DNA from: Bradyrhizobium valentinum
GTDB taxonomy: Bacteria; Pseudomonadota; Alphaproteobacteria; Rhizobiales; Xanthobacteraceae
Assembly (NCBI RefSeq): GCF_001440405.1
Contig: NZ_LLXX01000050.1
Location: 50,133 to 114,132, forward strand
DNA length: 64,000 nt
Direction of reading: 5' to 3'
The notes beneath the pieces are model-generated. The model saw nothing but the letters and a program-made list of their open reading frames with translations, had not been told where the DNA came from and made no database searches. The translations under genes were made by a program, and so were the position numbers. This document shows positions 62,944-64,000 of this stretch, piece by piece. Every line of letters begins with the position of its first letter. The first letter of the stretch is position 1.

Positions 62944-64000
62944 ATGCTGGAAATTCGCAACGCTCCCCTCTCCCTTCGGATTTTGACCTGCACCATCCTG
63001 CTCGGCATCGCCGCCCAGGGCGCACCCGCCGTGGCGCAGACGAACGAGGACGCCATGGCGCAGATGAGCCAGGACGCCCCGCCGCCGCAGCAGCAGGGCG
63101 CGCAGGCCAATCCGATCTGCATCCGGCTCGAAGGACAATTGGCGACCATCGACCGTGGCGCCGGCACCGGCGACCCGGCCAAGGATGAACAGATCCGCCG
63201 CTATCAGGAGGCCCAGGCCAAGCAGCAGGCCGAACTCGATCGGGTCACGCAGCAGGCCAAGCGCATGGGCTGCGAAAGCTCGGGCTTCTTCTCGCTGTTC
63301 AACGGGCGTTCCGCGCAGTGCGGTCCGGTGAACAACCAAATTCAGCAGATGCGTTCCAATCTCGACCAGATCACCACCAGCCTGGAGCGCCTGCGCAGCG
63401 GCGGCATCGGCGGCGCCGACCGCGAAAACCAGCGCCGCTCGGTGCTGACGGCGCTCGCGCAGAACAATTGCGGCCCGCAATATGCCGCCGCCGCGCGCGG
63501 TCCCGGTAACTTCATCGACAGCCTGTTTGGCAACAACCAGACGCTCCCGCCGCCCAGCGCCGAACTCGGCCCGCCCTCCGGCACCTTCCGCACCGTCTGC
63601 GTCCGCACCTGCGACGGCGGTTACTTCCCGGTGTCGTTCGCTACCTACCAGGCGCGATTTCAGGACGACGAGAGGACCTGCAAGGCACTTTGCCCAGCGA
63701 CGGAAGCGACGCTGTTCACCTATCGCAACCCCGGCGAAGACATCAACCAGGCGGTCTCGGTCAACGGCCAGCCTTATACGTCGCTGCCGAACGCGTTCAA
63801 ATTCCGCACCGAGTTCAACCCGTCCTGCGCCTGCAAGGCCGCCGGCCAGACCTGGTCGGAAGCGCTGAAGTCGGTCGACGACAGGGCCGGGGTCGAACAA
63901 GGCGACATCATCGTCACCGAAGAGAGCGCGAAGCGGATGCAGCAGCGCGCACAGCCGAAGGGCGCGCAGCCGCCCCCGGCCAAGAAGGGCACTGCGCCCG
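62944..64000 (+). CDS. Secreted DUF2865-type protein, cut by window end
   Basis: The frame is open to the window end (about 352 residues visible). A signal peptide (ILTCTILLGIAAQGAPAVAQ) is followed by a Gln-rich stretch, a helical part with a coiled-coil look (QEAQAKQQAELDRVTQQAKRMGCE) and a domain containing VCVRTCDGGYFPVSFATYQ and CKALCPATEATLF, the characteristic Cys pattern of DUF2865. It ends in a Pro/Lys/Ala-rich run. An envelope role is likely but unproven. Confidence 0.8.
   Translation, partial: MLEIRNAPLSLRILTCTILLGIAAQGAPAVAQTNEDAMAQMSQDAPPPQQQGAQANPICIRLEGQLATIDRGAGTGDPAKDEQIRRYQEAQAKQQAELDRVTQQAKRMGCESSGFFSLFNGRSAQCGPVNNQIQQMRSNLDQITTSLERLRSGGIGGADRENQRRSVLTALAQNNCGPQYAAAARGPGNFIDSLFGNNQTLPPPSAELGPPSGTFRTVCVRTCDGGYFPVSFATYQARFQDDERTCKALCPATEATLFTYRNPGEDINQAVSVNGQPYTSLPNAFKFRTEFNPSCACKAAGQTWSEALKSVDDRAGVEQGDIIVTEESAKRMQQRAQPKGAQPPPAKKGTAP

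Noticed and set aside
1..64000. CRISPR array or classical defence system
   Set aside because: No regularly spaced direct repeats and no Cas, restriction-modification or toxin-antitoxin genes were recognised.

Overview
This GC-rich window looks like a chromosomal segment from an alphaproteobacterium of the Bradyrhizobium/Rhodopseudomonas group. The evidence is a very-long-chain fatty acid lipid A cluster (acpXL-fabZ-fabF-fabF-lpxXL), two tandem Kup potassium transporters, a DUF2865-type secreted protein, FNR/FixK-type boxes (TTGATnnnnATCAA) and a palindromic intergenic repeat present twice. The species assignment is inference from family content; no rRNA or other marker is present.

Region by region. 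(1) 1-7000, minus strand: phosphoketolase, a histidine phosphatase, a beta-phosphoglucomutase-like HAD enzyme, a GH65 disaccharide phosphorylase and a ROK glucokinase (cut by the window edge). Two FNR/FixK-like boxes lie upstream, so this reads as an oxygen-controlled, ATP-sparing sugar breakdown module. (2) 7.4-8.9 kb: small proteins, including an orphan LuxR-type HTH protein and a divergent pair of small genes sharing one perfect FNR/FixK box. (3) 9.3-16.8 kb: an integrated element with a serine recombinase preceded by two dyads, a prim-pol/DUF3987 replication protein, a protein with an SSB-like acidic tail, an AlpA-like excisionase and a tyrosine integrase. (4) 17.5-20.8 kb: a secreted protein, and a MarR regulator divergent from a flavin aromatic hydroxylase with a palindromic operator between them. 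(5) 21-25.4 kb: the lipid A very-long-chain acyl cluster. (6) 25.4-33.7 kb: a rhodanese, aminotransferase and polyamine-binding protein operon, then cyclase, haloperoxidase-like, SnoaL-like and metallo-beta-lactamase-fold proteins.

(7) 34-38.7 kb: a fatty acid desaturase, then a PQQ alcohol dehydrogenase, cytochrome c and MoxJ/XoxJ-like periplasmic protein; the dehydrogenase carries a DFD motif of the kind linked to lanthanide use. (8) 38.8-45.4 kb: a cNMP-binding protein, a CHASE3/PAS histidine kinase, an orphan sugar-binding protein, CorA and a small papain-fold-like protein. (9) 45.5-51.3 kb: tandem Kup transporters and a MotA/MotB-type stator pair. (10) 51.4-57 kb: a Bug-type binding protein with an RraA-like protein, psd-pssA phospholipid genes and an ATM1-type ABC exporter. 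(11) 57.2-64 kb: a LOG-family protein, a VOC protein, an overlapping cysS / 37-residue membrane protein / GNAT / cimA operon led by two perfect 17-bp hairpins, and two secreted proteins, the last cut by the window end.

The most system-like observations are the FixK-boxed phosphorylase-phosphoketolase operon, whose histidine phosphatase resembles SHB17-type sedoheptulose bisphosphatases and could close a non-oxidative carbon cycle, and the structured leader in front of cysS. Both are hypotheses drawn from sequence and gene order only.
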